DNA of 48,771 bases. Origin: Bacteroidales bacterium (lineage in GTDB: Bacteria > Bacteroidota > Bacteroidia > Bacteroidales > P3). Positions 32,148 through 40,107 of the stretch are shown one piece after another (positions within the stretch are counted from its first letter, which is position 1; every line of letters starts with the position of its first letter). Both the position numbers and the translations under genes were made by a program. Location: the NCBI GenBank assembly GCA_009785425.1, contig WQWI01000013.1:1-48771 (forward strand). Reading direction: 5' to 3'. Below the pieces are notes generated by a model. The model saw only the letters and a program-made list of their open reading frames with translations. It searched no databases and had not been told where the DNA came from.

Positions 32148-35090
32148 ATGAAATCTTCCGAAAAGCTCGATATACTTGGTGCGAAAGCCCACAATTTACA
32201 AAATATAGACGTTTCCATTCCTCGCGACAAACTCGTTGTGATTACAGGTTTGAGCGGAAGCGGAAAATCCTCTTTGGCATTTGATACTATTTATGCCGAA
32301 GGACAGCGGCGCTACATGGAAACATTTTCGGCATACGCACGGCAGTTTATCGGAAATCTGGAACGTCCGGAAGTGGATAAAATCAACGGACTTAGCCCGG
32401 TAATTTCGATTGAGCAGAAAACCGTCGGGCGAAATCCACGCTCGACCGTGGGAACAATCACGGAAGTGTACGATTTTCTGCGATTGCTCTACGCCCGTGT
32501 GGCAGACGCATATTCGTACAACACGGGCGAGAAAATGGTAAAATATACCGAAACCCAAATCGTGGATTTACTGCTCGAAACATATAAAAATAAGGACATT
32601 ATCATTCTTTCGCCGGTAGTGAAAGGTAGAAAAGGGCACTATCGGGAGAACTTTGAACAAATGCGACGTTTGGGATTTTTAAAAGCACGTGTGGACGGAA
32701 AAATCGTGGATATCGAACCCGGAATGATGCTTGACCGTTACAAAACGCACGATATTGAAATGGTAATCGATAAAATCGTAGTAAACAACACGAGCAAAAC
32801 CCGTGTTATGCAATCCGTGCAAACAGCGATGAAACAAGGCAAAGGCGTGATTGGTGTCTTGGATGCAAGCAACGATTCCTATAAGCATTTTAGTAAGCAT
32901 TTGATGTGCCCGACTACCGGAATCTCCTACGATGAGCCGGAGCCAAACACGTTTTCGTTTAATTCGCCTTATGGGGCTTGTCCGCGTTGCAACGGGCTCG
33001 GCGAAATCACTGAGATTGCGATGAATAAAGTAATTCCAAACGATAAGCTCAGCATTCGAAAAGGTGGAATTACGCCTATTGGCGAATATAAAGACAACTG
33101 GATTTTCAACAAAGTTGAAACGATCGGGAAACGCTACAATTTCAATTTGGATACACCGATAAAAAATATTTCGGAAGAGGCAATGAACGCCATACTTTAC
33201 GGCTCGAATGAAGTGGTTTATCAAAAAAACGAATACTTGGGCGTAACCACAAAATTGGATTTGGAATTTCAAGGAATTATCAATTTCATCAAGTCACATC
33301 AAGGCGAAGATAATGCTGCAATTCAAAAATGGATCGGTCATTTTACCAATCAAGTTGAATGTCCGGAATGTCATGGAGCACGTCTGAAACAAGAGACTTT
33401 GCAATTCAAAATTCGTGATAAAAATATCGCTGAATTAGCAAATATGGACTTAGTTCAGCTGCACGATTGGATTGCAGAAACCGACAAAAAAATCGAACCA
33501 AGAAAACAAAAAATAGCTTACGAAATCATTCGTGAAATCCGCACACGAATCGGGTTTTTGTTAGATGTGGGCATTGAATATTTGACACTGAATCGTTCTG
33601 CTGGAAGCCTTTCCGGTGGTGAGTCTCAGCGTATTCGTTTGGCAACACAAATTGGGTCTAAATTAGTTGGTGTGTTGTATATTTTGGACGAGCCGAGTAT
33701 CGGGTTGCATCAACGCGATAATTTGCGACTAATAAAAGCACTGAAAGAGTTGCGAGATGTCGGCAATTCCGTGATTGTTGTAGAGCACGACAAAGATATG
33801 ATTCTTGCTGCAGATCATGTGATTGATATGGGACCGGGAGCCGGTATCAACGGTGGGAAAATTGTGTTCCAAGGAAAAATTATGGGTGACGGGGTACGGG
33901 GTACGGGGTACGAGGTGGCTTCTAATGAAACCGTCATTCCCGCGAAGGCGGGAATCCCCCAATACAAGGGAGCGGCAAATAACCAGGAGATTCCCGCTTT
34001 CGCAGGAATGACAACCCCGCAACCACAATCGTTAACGCTCGAGTATTTGCTTGGAAAGCGAGAGATTGCAACACCAAAAAATCGTCGCAAAGGAACCGGA
34101 AAAACGATTGTTTTGAAAGGTGCAACGGGACATAATTTGAAAAATGTAACTCTCGAACTGCCTTTAGGCATGATGGTTTGCGTAACAGGTGTTTCCGGAA
34201 GTGGAAAATCTTCGCTCATCAACGAAACCTTGCACCCGATTTTGAGTAAATACTTTTACCGTTCGGAAAAAAAAGCATTGCCTTACAAAAGCATCGAAGG
34301 TTTAGAGAATATCGACAAAGTCATTGAAATCGACCAGTCGCCGATTGGTCGTACGCCTCGCTCAAATCCTGCGACTTACATTGGCGTTTTCGATGATATT
34401 CGTAAACTTTATGCTTCTTTGCCCGATGCAAAAATTCGTGGCTATCTGCCGGGAAGATTTTCGTTTAATGTGAAAGGCGGACGTTGTGAAGAGTGTGGTG
34501 GCGCGGGTGTGAAAGTGATTGAAATGAATTTTTTACCTGCTGTTCACGTGCATTGTGAAGCCTGCAACGGAAAACGCTACAATCGCGAAACTCTTGAGGT
34601 GCGCTACAAAGGACGCTCAATCAACGATGTACTCAATATGAACATTGATCAAGCCGTTGAGTTTTTTGAAAATATTCCGCATATTCTACGTCGAATAAAA
34701 ACTTTGCAGGATGTAGGCTTGGGCTATATTACGCTTGGTCAGCAATCAACTACACTTTCCGGCGGAGAGGCTCAGCGTGTAAAATTGGCTTCGGAATTAT
34801 CGAAAAAAGACACCGGACAAACACTTTACATTCTCGACGAACCCACGACAGGGCTGCATTTTGAAGATGTTCGCGTACTCATGAATGTGCTAAACAAATT
34901 AGTCAACAGAGGCAACACAGTCTTGATTATTGAACATAATATGGACGTGATAAAATTAGCCGATTATATCATTGACATTGGTCCTGAAGGCGGTGCCGAA
35001 GGTGGGAAAATTATTGCCACAGGAACACCGGAAGAGATTGTAAAAATCAAGGATAGTTACACGGGATTTTATTTGAAGAGTAGTTTGTAA
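32148..35090 (+). CDS. uvrA: UvrA, excinuclease ABC subunit A, with in-frame repeat insertion
   Basis: The 980-residue damage-recognition ATPase of nucleotide excision repair, a cytoplasmic partner of UvrB. ATPase I has Walker A GLSGSGKS (34-41), the first zinc-binding module (CPTTG...CPRCNGLG), signature [12 protein letters not shown] and Walker [13 protein letters not shown]. ATPase II has Walker A GVSGSGKS, the zinc module CEECGGAG...CEACNGKRY, signature [12 protein letters not shown] and Walker [13 protein letters not shown]. All key residues are intact. It is about 40 residues longer than usual because the linker after [15 protein letters not shown] contains an inserted palindromic repeat (33933-34012) preceded by a GGGGTAC-rich stretch. 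The insertion lies between the ATPase modules and probably loops out. No sign of frameshift is visible. Confidence 0.97.
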   Translation: MKSSEKLDILGAKAHNLQNIDVSIPRDKLVVITGLSGSGKSSLAFDTIYAEGQRRYMETFSAYARQFIGNLERPEVDKINGLSPVISIEQKTVGRNPRSTVGTITEVYDFLRLLYARVADAYSYNTGEKMVKYTETQIVDLLLETYKNKDIIILSPVVKGRKGHYRENFEQMRRLGFLKARVDGKIVDIEPGMMLDRYKTHDIEMVIDKIVVNNTSKTRVMQSVQTAMKQGKGVIGVLDASNDSYKHFSKHLMCPTTGISYDEPEPNTFSFNSPYGACPRCNGLGEITEIAMNKVIPNDKLSIRKGGITPIGEYKDNWIFNKVETIGKRYNFNLDTPIKNISEEAMNAILYGSNEVVYQKNEYLGVTTKLDLEFQGIINFIKSHQGEDNAAIQKWIGHFTNQVECPECHGARLKQETLQFKIRDKNIAELANMDLVQLHDWIAETDKKIEPRKQKIAYEIIREIRTRIGFLLDVGIEYLTLNRSAGSLSGGESQRIRLATQIGSKLVGVLYILDEPSIGLHQRDNLRLIKALKELRDVGNSVIVVEHDKDMILAADHVIDMGPGAGINGGKIVFQGKIMGDGVRGTGYEVASNETVIPAKAGIPQYKGAANNQEIPAFAGMTTPQPQSLTLEYLLGKREIATPKNRRKGTGKTIVLKGATGHNLKNVTLELPLGMMVCVTGVSGSGKSSLINETLHPILSKYFYRSEKKALPYKSIEGLENIDKVIEIDQSPIGRTPRSNPATYIGVFDDIRKLYASLPDAKIRGYLPGRFSFNVKGGRCEECGGAGVKVIEMNFLPAVHVHCEACNGKRYNRETLEVRYKGRSINDVLNMNIDQAVEFFENIPHILRRIKTLQDVGLGYITLGQQSTTLSGGEAQRVKLASELSKKDTGQTLYILDEPTTGLHFEDVRVLMNVLNKLVNRGNTVLIIEHNMDVIKLADYIIDIGPEGGAEGGKIIATGTPEEIVKIKDSYTGFYLKSSL
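33888..34014. repeat. Palindromic repeat pair inserted in frame in uvrA
   Basis: Two inverted 24-bp arms (33933-33956 and 33989-34012) are each themselves a palindrome of the type ATTCCC-N8-GGGAAT, the second with one mismatch. They surround a 32-bp spacer. Upstream, 33893-33913 is a GGGGTAC tandem. The insert encodes VIPAKAGIP and EIPAFAGMT, with no stop in frame. The N8 form equals the consensus I remember for neisserial dRS3 repeats, although this is not Neisseria. A close single copy occurs at 42576-42599. Confidence 0.85.
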
Positions 35091-35117
35091 AATCTCATTT
35101 CGATTTTTTTGAGATTT
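35090..35117 (+). terminator. Weak terminator after uvrA
   Basis: AAATCTCA and TGAGATTT form an 8-bp AT-rich stem with a 12-base loop, followed by AACATTTTTT. The stem overlaps the uvrA stop codon. Confidence 0.4.
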
Positions 35118-35173
35118 AACATTTTTTAAGGATTTTTAACACTTTTTAGGTTTTTTATTCGGATTTTTTGTCG

Positions 35174-35181
35174 TAATTTTG
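35174..35181 (+). promoter_or_regulatory. -7 promoter box for the ORF6N gene
   Basis: TAATTTTG, giving a leader of about 100 bases that contains the 27-bp palindrome at 35245-35271. Confidence 0.5.
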
Positions 35182-35244
35182 CAAATCAAACAAAAACTAC
35201 AAGCAAAAAAAACAATAAGCCACTTGAAACAAATTGAAGATCAG

Positions 35245-35271
35245 TATGTGGTCACAATTTGTGACCACATA
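35245..35271. promoter_or_regulatory. Candidate operator: 27-bp palindrome before the ORF6N start codon
   Basis: TATGTGGTCACA and TGTGACCACATA are perfect 12-base arms around ATT. The palindrome lies in the transcribed leader, 16 bases before the ATG. It shares the core TCACA-N3-TGTGA with a palindrome inside the gene. Autoregulation by the ORF6N protein is the natural hypothesis. An RNA hairpin blocking translation is the alternative. Confidence 0.65.
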
Positions 35272-35287
35272 TTAAAATCACAAGATT

Positions 35288-35827
35288 ATGGAAACAAGCA
35301 TTCAAACTATCGAAACCTCTACCGCTCAACCCATTTTTCAAAAGATCTATGAAGTTAGAAATCAGCGTGTTATGCTTGATTATGACCTTGCAGAACTTTA
35401 CGGAGTAGAAACAAGGGTGCTAAATCAAGCGGTACGCAGAAACATTAATGCATTTCCAAGCGATTTTATGTTTCCGCTAACGACACTCGAAAAGGAAATG
35501 ATGTCATCACAAATTGTGATGACATCACCTAAAAAAAGGCCTAAAAAGTCTCTTGTTCTTGCATTTACAGAACATGGAATTTTAATGTTGGCGAACGTTT
35601 TGCGAAGCACAAGAGCAAGAGAAATGAGCATCTTTATTGTTCGTGCTTTTGTTGTATTGAGAAATTTTGCATTAACTCATCAGGAACTTACTTTGCGAAT
35701 AAAGGAACTCGAAAACAAATACGATGTTCAATTCAAGGACATTCACGAGGCTCTAACTTATTTATTGGAAAAAGACAAGCAAAATACAGTTCAAAGTCAA
35801 CGTCGTCCTATTGGTTTTAACGTGTGA
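35288..35827 (+). CDS. ORF6N-domain DNA-binding protein
   Basis: A complete 179-residue protein. The N-terminal ORF6N domain (about 14-100) has the hallmark text YEVRNQRVMLDYDLAELYGVETRVLNQAVRRNINAFPSDF (shown to mark the fold start, residues 21-60), then a shortened SQIVMTS region and AFTEHGILMLANVLRS. A coiled-coil-like tail (LTHQELTLRIKELENKYD) ends in RRPIGF, the usual family ending. ORF6N proteins are common in phages and mobile islands and are presumed transcriptional regulators. The palindrome before the gene and its relative inside codons 71-80 suggest self-recognition. It has its own promoter and stands between uvrA and murA, where Bacteroidetes often have other housekeeping genes, so it may have been inserted. 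Confidence 0.88.
   Translation: METSIQTIETSTAQPIFQKIYEVRNQRVMLDYDLAELYGVETRVLNQAVRRNINAFPSDFMFPLTTLEKEMMSSQIVMTSPKKRPKKSLVLAFTEHGILMLANVLRSTRAREMSIFIVRAFVVLRNFALTHQELTLRIKELENKYDVQFKDIHEALTYLLEKDKQNTVQSQRRPIGFNV
35499..35527. promoter_or_regulatory. Intragenic palindrome related to the ORF6N operator
   Basis: Perfect 13-base arms TGATGTCATCACA and TGTGATGACATCA surround AAT inside the ORF6N coding region, at codons 71-80. The core TCACA-N3-TGTGA is shared with the upstream palindrome. Confidence 0.6.
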
Positions 35828-35873
35828 CATGGCTTTTAGAAGTTGCAAAAAAAATGAACATGAAAATGTATTT

Positions 35874-37181
35874 TTACACCCTACGGATATTCGCTCCAAG
35901 TGCATTCAAACGTGTATCAATATTTTGGTAGCCTCGATCAATTTGTTCAATATGGTCAATTGTACTTTTGCCTTCGGCAGAAAGTGCTGCGATGAGCATT
36001 GCCATACCGGCACGAATATCAGGCGAAGCCATGTGTGCACCACGTAGCGGAATTTCGTGATTGAGCCCGATAACCGTTGCACGGTGCGGATCACAAAGCG
36101 TAATTTGTGCACCCATATCAATCAACTTATCGACAAAAAACAAACGACTTTCAAACATTTTTTGATGAATCAAAACCGAGCCTTTAGCTTGTGTCGCAGT
36201 AACCAACGCAATACTGATTAAGTCGGGTGTAAAACCCGGCCAAGGTGCGTCCGAAATGGTCAGCATAGAGCCGTTCATAAAGCGCTCAATTTCGTGGTTT
36301 TCCTGTGAGGGAATAAAAATATCATCATTGCGCTTTTCCAACTTAATGCCTAAATTTCTGAAAACTTGCGGAATGATGCCGAGATGTTGCCACTTCACAT
36401 CTTTTATGGTAATTTCGGATTTTGTCATTGCTGCTAAGCCAATAAATGAGCCGATTTCAATCATATCCGGGAGCATACGATGCGTTGTGCCGTTCAGTTT
36501 TTTCACACCTTCGATCGTCAAAAGATTTGAGCTAATTCCGGAAATTTTTGCACCCATGCGATTCAGCATTTCGCAAAGTTGAAGTAAATAGGGCTCGCAA
36601 GCGGCATTAAAAATTGTAGTTTTACCGTTCGCTAAAACCGCTGCCATTACGATATTTGCCGTTCCCGTGACAGAGGCTTCGTCAAGCAACATATAATCGC
36701 CTTTCAGCTCTTTTGCAGTAACTGTGAATGCGGATTTTTTATTGTCATAATTTACAGTTGCACCTAATTTTTCGAAACCGATAAAATGTGTATCCAATCT
36801 TCTGCGACCAATTTTATCTCCACCGGGTTGTGGCACAAAAGCCTTTCCAAATCTGGCTAAAAGAGGTCCGGCGGTCATAATACTGCCTCGAATTGAAGTC
36901 ATCAATTTGAAAAACTCGACAGTATCCATAACATCTAAATTCAATGCATCTGCTTGAAACGAATAAATTCCTGTGCCAAGTTTTTCAACTTTACTGCCTA
37001 AAAGTCTCAGCAATTCGATAAGCTTATTGACATCTTGAATGTCCGGAATATTTTCCACAACCACTTTTTCAGAAGTCAGCAATGTGGCAGAAATAATTTG
37101 CAACGCCTCATTTTTTGCACCTTGCGGAACAATCTCGCCTTTCAAGCGATTTCCTCCTTGTATAATAAACGAGCTTTTCAT
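35874..37181 (-). CDS. murA: MurA, UDP-GlcNAc 1-carboxyvinyltransferase (Asp-type active site)
   Basis: The 435-residue enzyme of the first committed step of peptidoglycan synthesis, transferring enolpyruvate from PEP to UDP-GlcNAc in the cytoplasm. The N-terminal GAKNEAL carries the catalytic Lys23 and Asn24. The mobile loop reads PQPGGDKIGRRRLDTH, so the residue equivalent to E. coli Cys115 is Asp122, the form associated with fosfomycin insensitivity. I chose the ATG at 37181. The longer frame would run 48 codons into the DUF4290 gene in another frame and encodes implausible Lys/Arg-rich text. It starts one base after the DUF4290 stop, indicating translational coupling. Confidence 0.96.
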   Translation of the reverse strand: MKSSFIIQGGNRLKGEIVPQGAKNEALQIISATLLTSEKVVVENIPDIQDVNKLIELLRLLGSKVEKLGTGIYSFQADALNLDVMDTVEFFKLMTSIRGSIMTAGPLLARFGKAFVPQPGGDKIGRRRLDTHFIGFEKLGATVNYDNKKSAFTVTAKELKGDYMLLDEASVTGTANIVMAAVLANGKTTIFNAACEPYLLQLCEMLNRMGAKISGISSNLLTIEGVKKLNGTTHRMLPDMIEIGSFIGLAAMTKSEITIKDVKWQHLGIIPQVFRNLGIKLEKRNDDIFIPSQENHEIERFMNGSMLTISDAPWPGFTPDLISIALVTATQAKGSVLIHQKMFESRLFFVDKLIDMGAQITLCDPHRATVIGLNHEIPLRGAHMASPDIRAGMAMLIAALSAEGKSTIDHIEQIDRGYQNIDTRLNALGANIRRV

Positions 37182-37182
37182 T

Positions 37183-37794
37183 TTAGAGTTGTTGCTTTTT
37201 CTTCTTTTTCTTCTTTTTTTTCTTTTTGGCGTAGCCAATGTCAGGCAGTTCGGGAACGATATCCGTGTGCATGTCTGCTGTGTAAATAATTTTTCCGTCG
37301 GATAAAATCTGCAACTGGTCAGCAATCAAATGTTCGTCCAGTATGTTCTGATTCCACAGCATATAAGCACGTTTCATCTGAACAATCAACAGTCGCACCA
37401 AGGCAGTTTTTTCGCCTCCCTCCGGTAGTTCGGAAGCCTTTGCTACCATGCGTTGGAGGCTTCGTCCGTAATGCTTCAAGCGAATGCCGTTAGTCGGGTA
37501 GGGGACAATTGCAGGTTTTTTGTTCAACGTTTCTTGTGTTGGAATCGGATATGGCGAATCTATGTCCAGCTTGAAGCCCGACATTGCAAACAAATGATCG
37601 TAGAGTTGTTGTTCACGATCTTCTTTATTACCGCCATCTTGTTGGCAAAGTTGCGACATCACTCGAATAATCGATTGTGCCATATCATTACGTTTTTCAC
37701 GATCTTCAATCGTGCAAACAAAGTCAATCATGTTTTGTACCGAACGCCCGTATTCACGAATAACTAATGGCGTGCGTATCGTGTTATATTCCAT
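37183..37794 (-). CDS. DUF4290 family protein, upstream partner of murA
   Basis: A 203-residue protein starting MEYNTIRTPLVIREYGRSVQNMIDFVC, which I recognise as the Bacteroidetes DUF4290 family, often found next to murA. It is helical, with a paired arrangement of YGRSVQNMI and YGRSLQRMV that hints at an internal repeat. There is no signal peptide. The tail is an uninterrupted run of 11 lysines followed by QQL (AKKKK...), encoded by an A-rich tract that could slip. Its function is unknown; the tight coupling to murA suggests a role linked to cell-wall synthesis or cell division, by context only. It probably shares a transcript with the acyltransferase gene upstream. Confidence 0.88.
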   Translation of the reverse strand: MEYNTIRTPLVIREYGRSVQNMIDFVCTIEDREKRNDMAQSIIRVMSQLCQQDGGNKEDREQQLYDHLFAMSGFKLDIDSPYPIPTQETLNKKPAIVPYPTNGIRLKHYGRSLQRMVAKASELPEGGEKTALVRLLIVQMKRAYMLWNQNILDEHLIADQLQILSDGKIIYTADMHTDIVPELPDIGYAKKKKKKKKKKKQQL

Positions 37795-37798
37795 AAAA

Positions 37799-37840
37799 TT
37801 GTTTAGTCGTTTAATTGTTTAGTCGTTGAGTTGTTTAGTC
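37799..37840 (-). repeat. Three copies of TTGTTTAGTC with a 16-bp period
   Basis: Copies begin at 37799, 37815 and 37831, in the 49-bp gap between the acyltransferase and DUF4290 genes. No promoter box is visible in the gap. Confidence 0.6.
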
Positions 37841-37843
37841 TTT

Positions 37844-38749
37844 TTACAATGCTACATGCCGTGCTTTCTTTTCTTCATAAATGTCAGAAATTTTGACTAA
37901 GATTCCAGTCTCTTCAACACCGCCAAAGCTTTTGTTAATGGCAGTTCCGAAAGTTTTCATTGTAGAGGATAGTTTGATGTAAGCACTAAATAACGGCGGG
38001 ATATTTTCGCCCAGTTCGCGGATTTCTCTGTTGGCAGTCTTGAATGCCTCATCTAACGAAAGCCCTTTGAAACAGGCGTCTATCTCGTTCAAATCTGTAA
38101 TTAAACTCACAGGATCAATCGGCGTTACCAACTTTTCCTCATCACAAAAATACAGATTCAGAAACCGCAACAAATAATCCCGAGCCGTAACATTGAAAGT
38201 CGGATACATTGTTACTTTTCCGAAAAAATAATCTACATCAGGATTTTTTACCACTAATGCTCCCAAGCCGTCCCAAAGATTATCAAGCGAAAATAAACCA
38301 CTCCTTGAGGATTGATATTTTGGCTGAATAAATGAACGTCCGAGCTCGATTGTTTTTGGCAAATAATCTTGAATGAATTTCTGTGAAAAATGAAACATTT
38401 TCGCAGTTGAAATTTGCGGAACTCCGTTTGCAATAGGCGTTACGGATCCTTCCAAATAGCGATATCCTCCAATAATTTCGTCTTCATCGTTGTCCCAAAC
38501 GATCAATTGACGATAGGGTACTTCACACAAATCGTAGTCGTCCAAATCCATTGATTTGCCGGTTCCACCACCTGCTTCACGAAAACTGATTTCACGTAAA
38601 CGTCCGATCTCTCGCAAAACATTCGGTGCATCATGATGAGTTACCGAATAAATTTCACGATTTCCGTAGTTAGTTTTTCGCAAAAAATTATCAGAAGTCA
38701 GTTCGGATTTTAGAAGTGACCTATCTATTGGTGCAATGATTGTTTCCAT
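37844..38749 (-). CDS. GNAT-type N-acyltransferase, GlsB/OlsB-like
   Basis: A 301-residue protein of the hemolysin-like acyltransferase group (Acetyltransf_5): RLREISFREAGGGTGKSMDLDDYD, QLIVWDNDEDEIIGGYRY, ELGRSFIQPKYQ, LFSLDNLWDGLGALV and YFFGKVTMYP. Members transfer acyl chains from acyl-ACP to amino acids. In Bacteroides the GlsB enzyme makes the N-acyl glycine precursor of glycine lipids, and that is the likely activity. A GlsA-type O-acyltransferase is not next to it here. A TATCTTTG box ends ten bases before the ATG. The gene leads a probable acyltransferase-DUF4290-murA operon that joins membrane-lipid and cell-wall synthesis. Substrate assignment is inference. Confidence 0.85.
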   Translation of the reverse strand: METIIAPIDRSLLKSELTSDNFLRKTNYGNREIYSVTHHDAPNVLREIGRLREISFREAGGGTGKSMDLDDYDLCEVPYRQLIVWDNDEDEIIGGYRYLEGSVTPIANGVPQISTAKMFHFSQKFIQDYLPKTIELGRSFIQPKYQSSRSGLFSLDNLWDGLGALVVKNPDVDYFFGKVTMYPTFNVTARDYLLRFLNLYFCDEEKLVTPIDPVSLITDLNEIDACFKGLSLDEAFKTANREIRELGENIPPLFSAYIKLSSTMKTFGTAINKSFGGVEETGILVKISDIYEEKKARHVAL

Positions 38750-38759
38750 AAATAATCAA

Positions 38760-38767
38760 CAAAGATA
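38760..38767 (-). promoter_or_regulatory. -7 promoter box for the acyltransferase-DUF4290-murA operon
   Basis: The minus strand reads TATCTTTG, ten bases before the ATG at 38749, implying a leader of only a few bases. Confidence 0.6.
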
Positions 38768-38799
38768 CGAAAAATAATCACAAATGACAAATTTTTCTG

Positions 38800-39867
38800 T
38801 CAAAATAGTTTTCGAATTGGGAACATCAGCCACTCCGTAAATTTGACAATAGCACCACGACTTTTCCAAACGTCGTATTTGAAAGGGATGCAATGTGCCT
38901 CGGTTTCTTGAAGATGCTCGGTCAACAGTTTGATAATATTTTGCTCTTTTCCTGAAATCATTATTTCGAATTGGTAGCGAAAACTGCGATAGTCAAAATT
39001 CGACGAGCCTACCGAAAATCGCTGACCATCCACCAACATGCACTTGGCATGAAGATTGTTTGGCGTGTAAAACAGAAGTTGTACGCCACTTTTATGCAAT
39101 TGCCCCAGATATTTATTGCGGAGTAAATCCACAGATTGTACATCGGAATATTGAGGAATAAGTAGTTTAACGGTAACACCTCGTTTTTTTGCAGCATTTA
39201 TGAGGGCACGCCTAATCATAAAACCCGGTAAAAAATAAGGCGTTTCGATAATAATTTCCGATTTTGCATTTTGAATCAAATGTATAAAATGATTTCTTAC
39301 ACTTTGATAACGGATCGACGGAGTATCTTGAATGATTCTAAAATCTTTGTAAACAACGGGCTTGATGCGTTCGAAGGGATCAATATCGTAAAATTTATGC
39401 TTCTCATAACTTTTCTCAAAGATTGTTCTGAAAACAGCTGCAAACCCGGCATTTTCAATTCGTAAATTTAGGTCTCTCCATGTATGGGAATAGCCTGTTA
39501 TATTTGAACTTCCGAAGTAAGCAATACGATCATCAATGACTATCAATTTTCGATGATTTCTAGAATTATTTTTTAGAAAAGTGTTGATCAAAAACACCTT
39601 GATTTTTTTGAAAAATCGAACATCTCCACCATGCTCACTAATTCGCTTTGCCAAAGATTCGAATTGTCGACTTCCGTACGCATCTAAAAGTAGCCGAACT
39701 TCAACCCCTTGTTTACATTTTTCGATGAGAGCATCGGTCAGCTTTTCGCCTGTTTCATCATTGGAAATGCGGTACATTTCGATAAAGACAGAGTGTTTTG
39801 CACGGTCAATATCGTCCAAAATACTGTGAAGGAAATCTACGTTATTATCGAACAACTGGGTTTGCAT
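38800..39867 (-). CDS. Phospholipase D-like protein, cardiolipin synthase type without membrane anchor
   Basis: 355 residues with two HKD motifs, HRKLIVID (His105, Lys107, Asp112) and HAKCMLVD (His273, Lys275, Asp280), each followed by a GSSN phrase (FGSSNITG, VGSSNFDYRS). The two-HKD layout and the text DGxRFSVGSSNFDYRSF match cardiolipin synthase-like phosphatidyltransferases. The N-terminal membrane helices of classical Cls are missing, as in ClsB-type enzymes. The likely role is cardiolipin formation or phosphatidyl transfer at the membrane, fitting the neighbouring lipid acyltransferase. A promoter box ends four bases before the ATG, so the message is probably leaderless. A nuclease activity is the alternative, less likely given the context. 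Confidence 0.85.
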   Translation of the reverse strand: MQTQLFDNNVDFLHSILDDIDRAKHSVFIEMYRISNDETGEKLTDALIEKCKQGVEVRLLLDAYGSRQFESLAKRISEHGGDVRFFKKIKVFLINTFLKNNSRNHRKLIVIDDRIAYFGSSNITGYSHTWRDLNLRIENAGFAAVFRTIFEKSYEKHKFYDIDPFERIKPVVYKDFRIIQDTPSIRYQSVRNHFIHLIQNAKSEIIIETPYFLPGFMIRRALINAAKKRGVTVKLLIPQYSDVQSVDLLRNKYLGQLHKSGVQLLFYTPNNLHAKCMLVDGQRFSVGSSNFDYRSFRYQFEIMISGKEQNIIKLLTEHLQETEAHCIPFKYDVWKSRGAIVKFTEWLMFPIRKLF

Positions 39868-39871
39868 GCCA

Positions 39872-39879
39872 CAAAGATA
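39872..39879 (-). promoter_or_regulatory. -7 promoter box for the PLD-like gene, leaderless message
   Basis: The minus strand reads TATCTTTG, then TGGC and the ATG at 39867. Confidence 0.6.
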
Positions 39880-39929
39880 GAAAAAATAAATAAATAATCC
39901 AAAAATTTGTTTATTTCATTTTTTTTTTG

Positions 39930-39937
39930 TAACTTTG
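39930..39937 (+). promoter_or_regulatory. -7 promoter box for tRNA-Pro
   Basis: TAACTTTG, 36 bases before the mature tRNA 5' end, after a T-rich stretch. Confidence 0.6.
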
Positions 39938-39973
39938 CACTCCAAATTTTGATTTCTTATTGAAGTTTGTGTT

Positions 39974-40048
39974 CGGGATGTAGCGCAGCCCGGCTAGCGC
40001 ACCTGCTTTGGGAGCAGGGGGTCCCAGGTTCGAATCCTGGTATCCCGA
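39974..40048 (+). tRNA. tRNA-Pro (anticodon TGG)
   Basis: A cloverleaf is readable. The acceptor stem CGGGATG pairs with TATCCCG (G-T at the inner pair), with discriminator A. The anticodon arm is CCTGC-TTTGGGA-GCAGG with anticodon TGG. The T arm is CCAGG-TTCGAAT-CCTGG. The 3' CCA is not encoded (the next bases are CAG), so it would be added afterwards. Confidence 0.96.
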
Positions 40049-40056
40049 CAGAGTAA

Positions 40057-40084
40057 AGAAAGCCTTTCTTAAGAAAGGCTTTCT
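40057..40084 (+). terminator. Perfect 28-bp palindrome acting as terminator
   Basis: AGAAAGCCTTTCTT and its complement AAGAAAGGCTTTCT. It ends the tRNA unit and may also stop the converging MATE gene. The downstream T-run is short. Confidence 0.65.
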
Positions 40085-40107
40085 CTGTTGAGAATGTACT
40101 TGCCAGT

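Noticed and set aside
37182-37325. N-terminal extension of murA
   Set aside because: It overlaps the DUF4290 gene in another frame and encodes low-complexity Lys/Arg text. The usual MurA start MKSSFIIQGG is at 37181.
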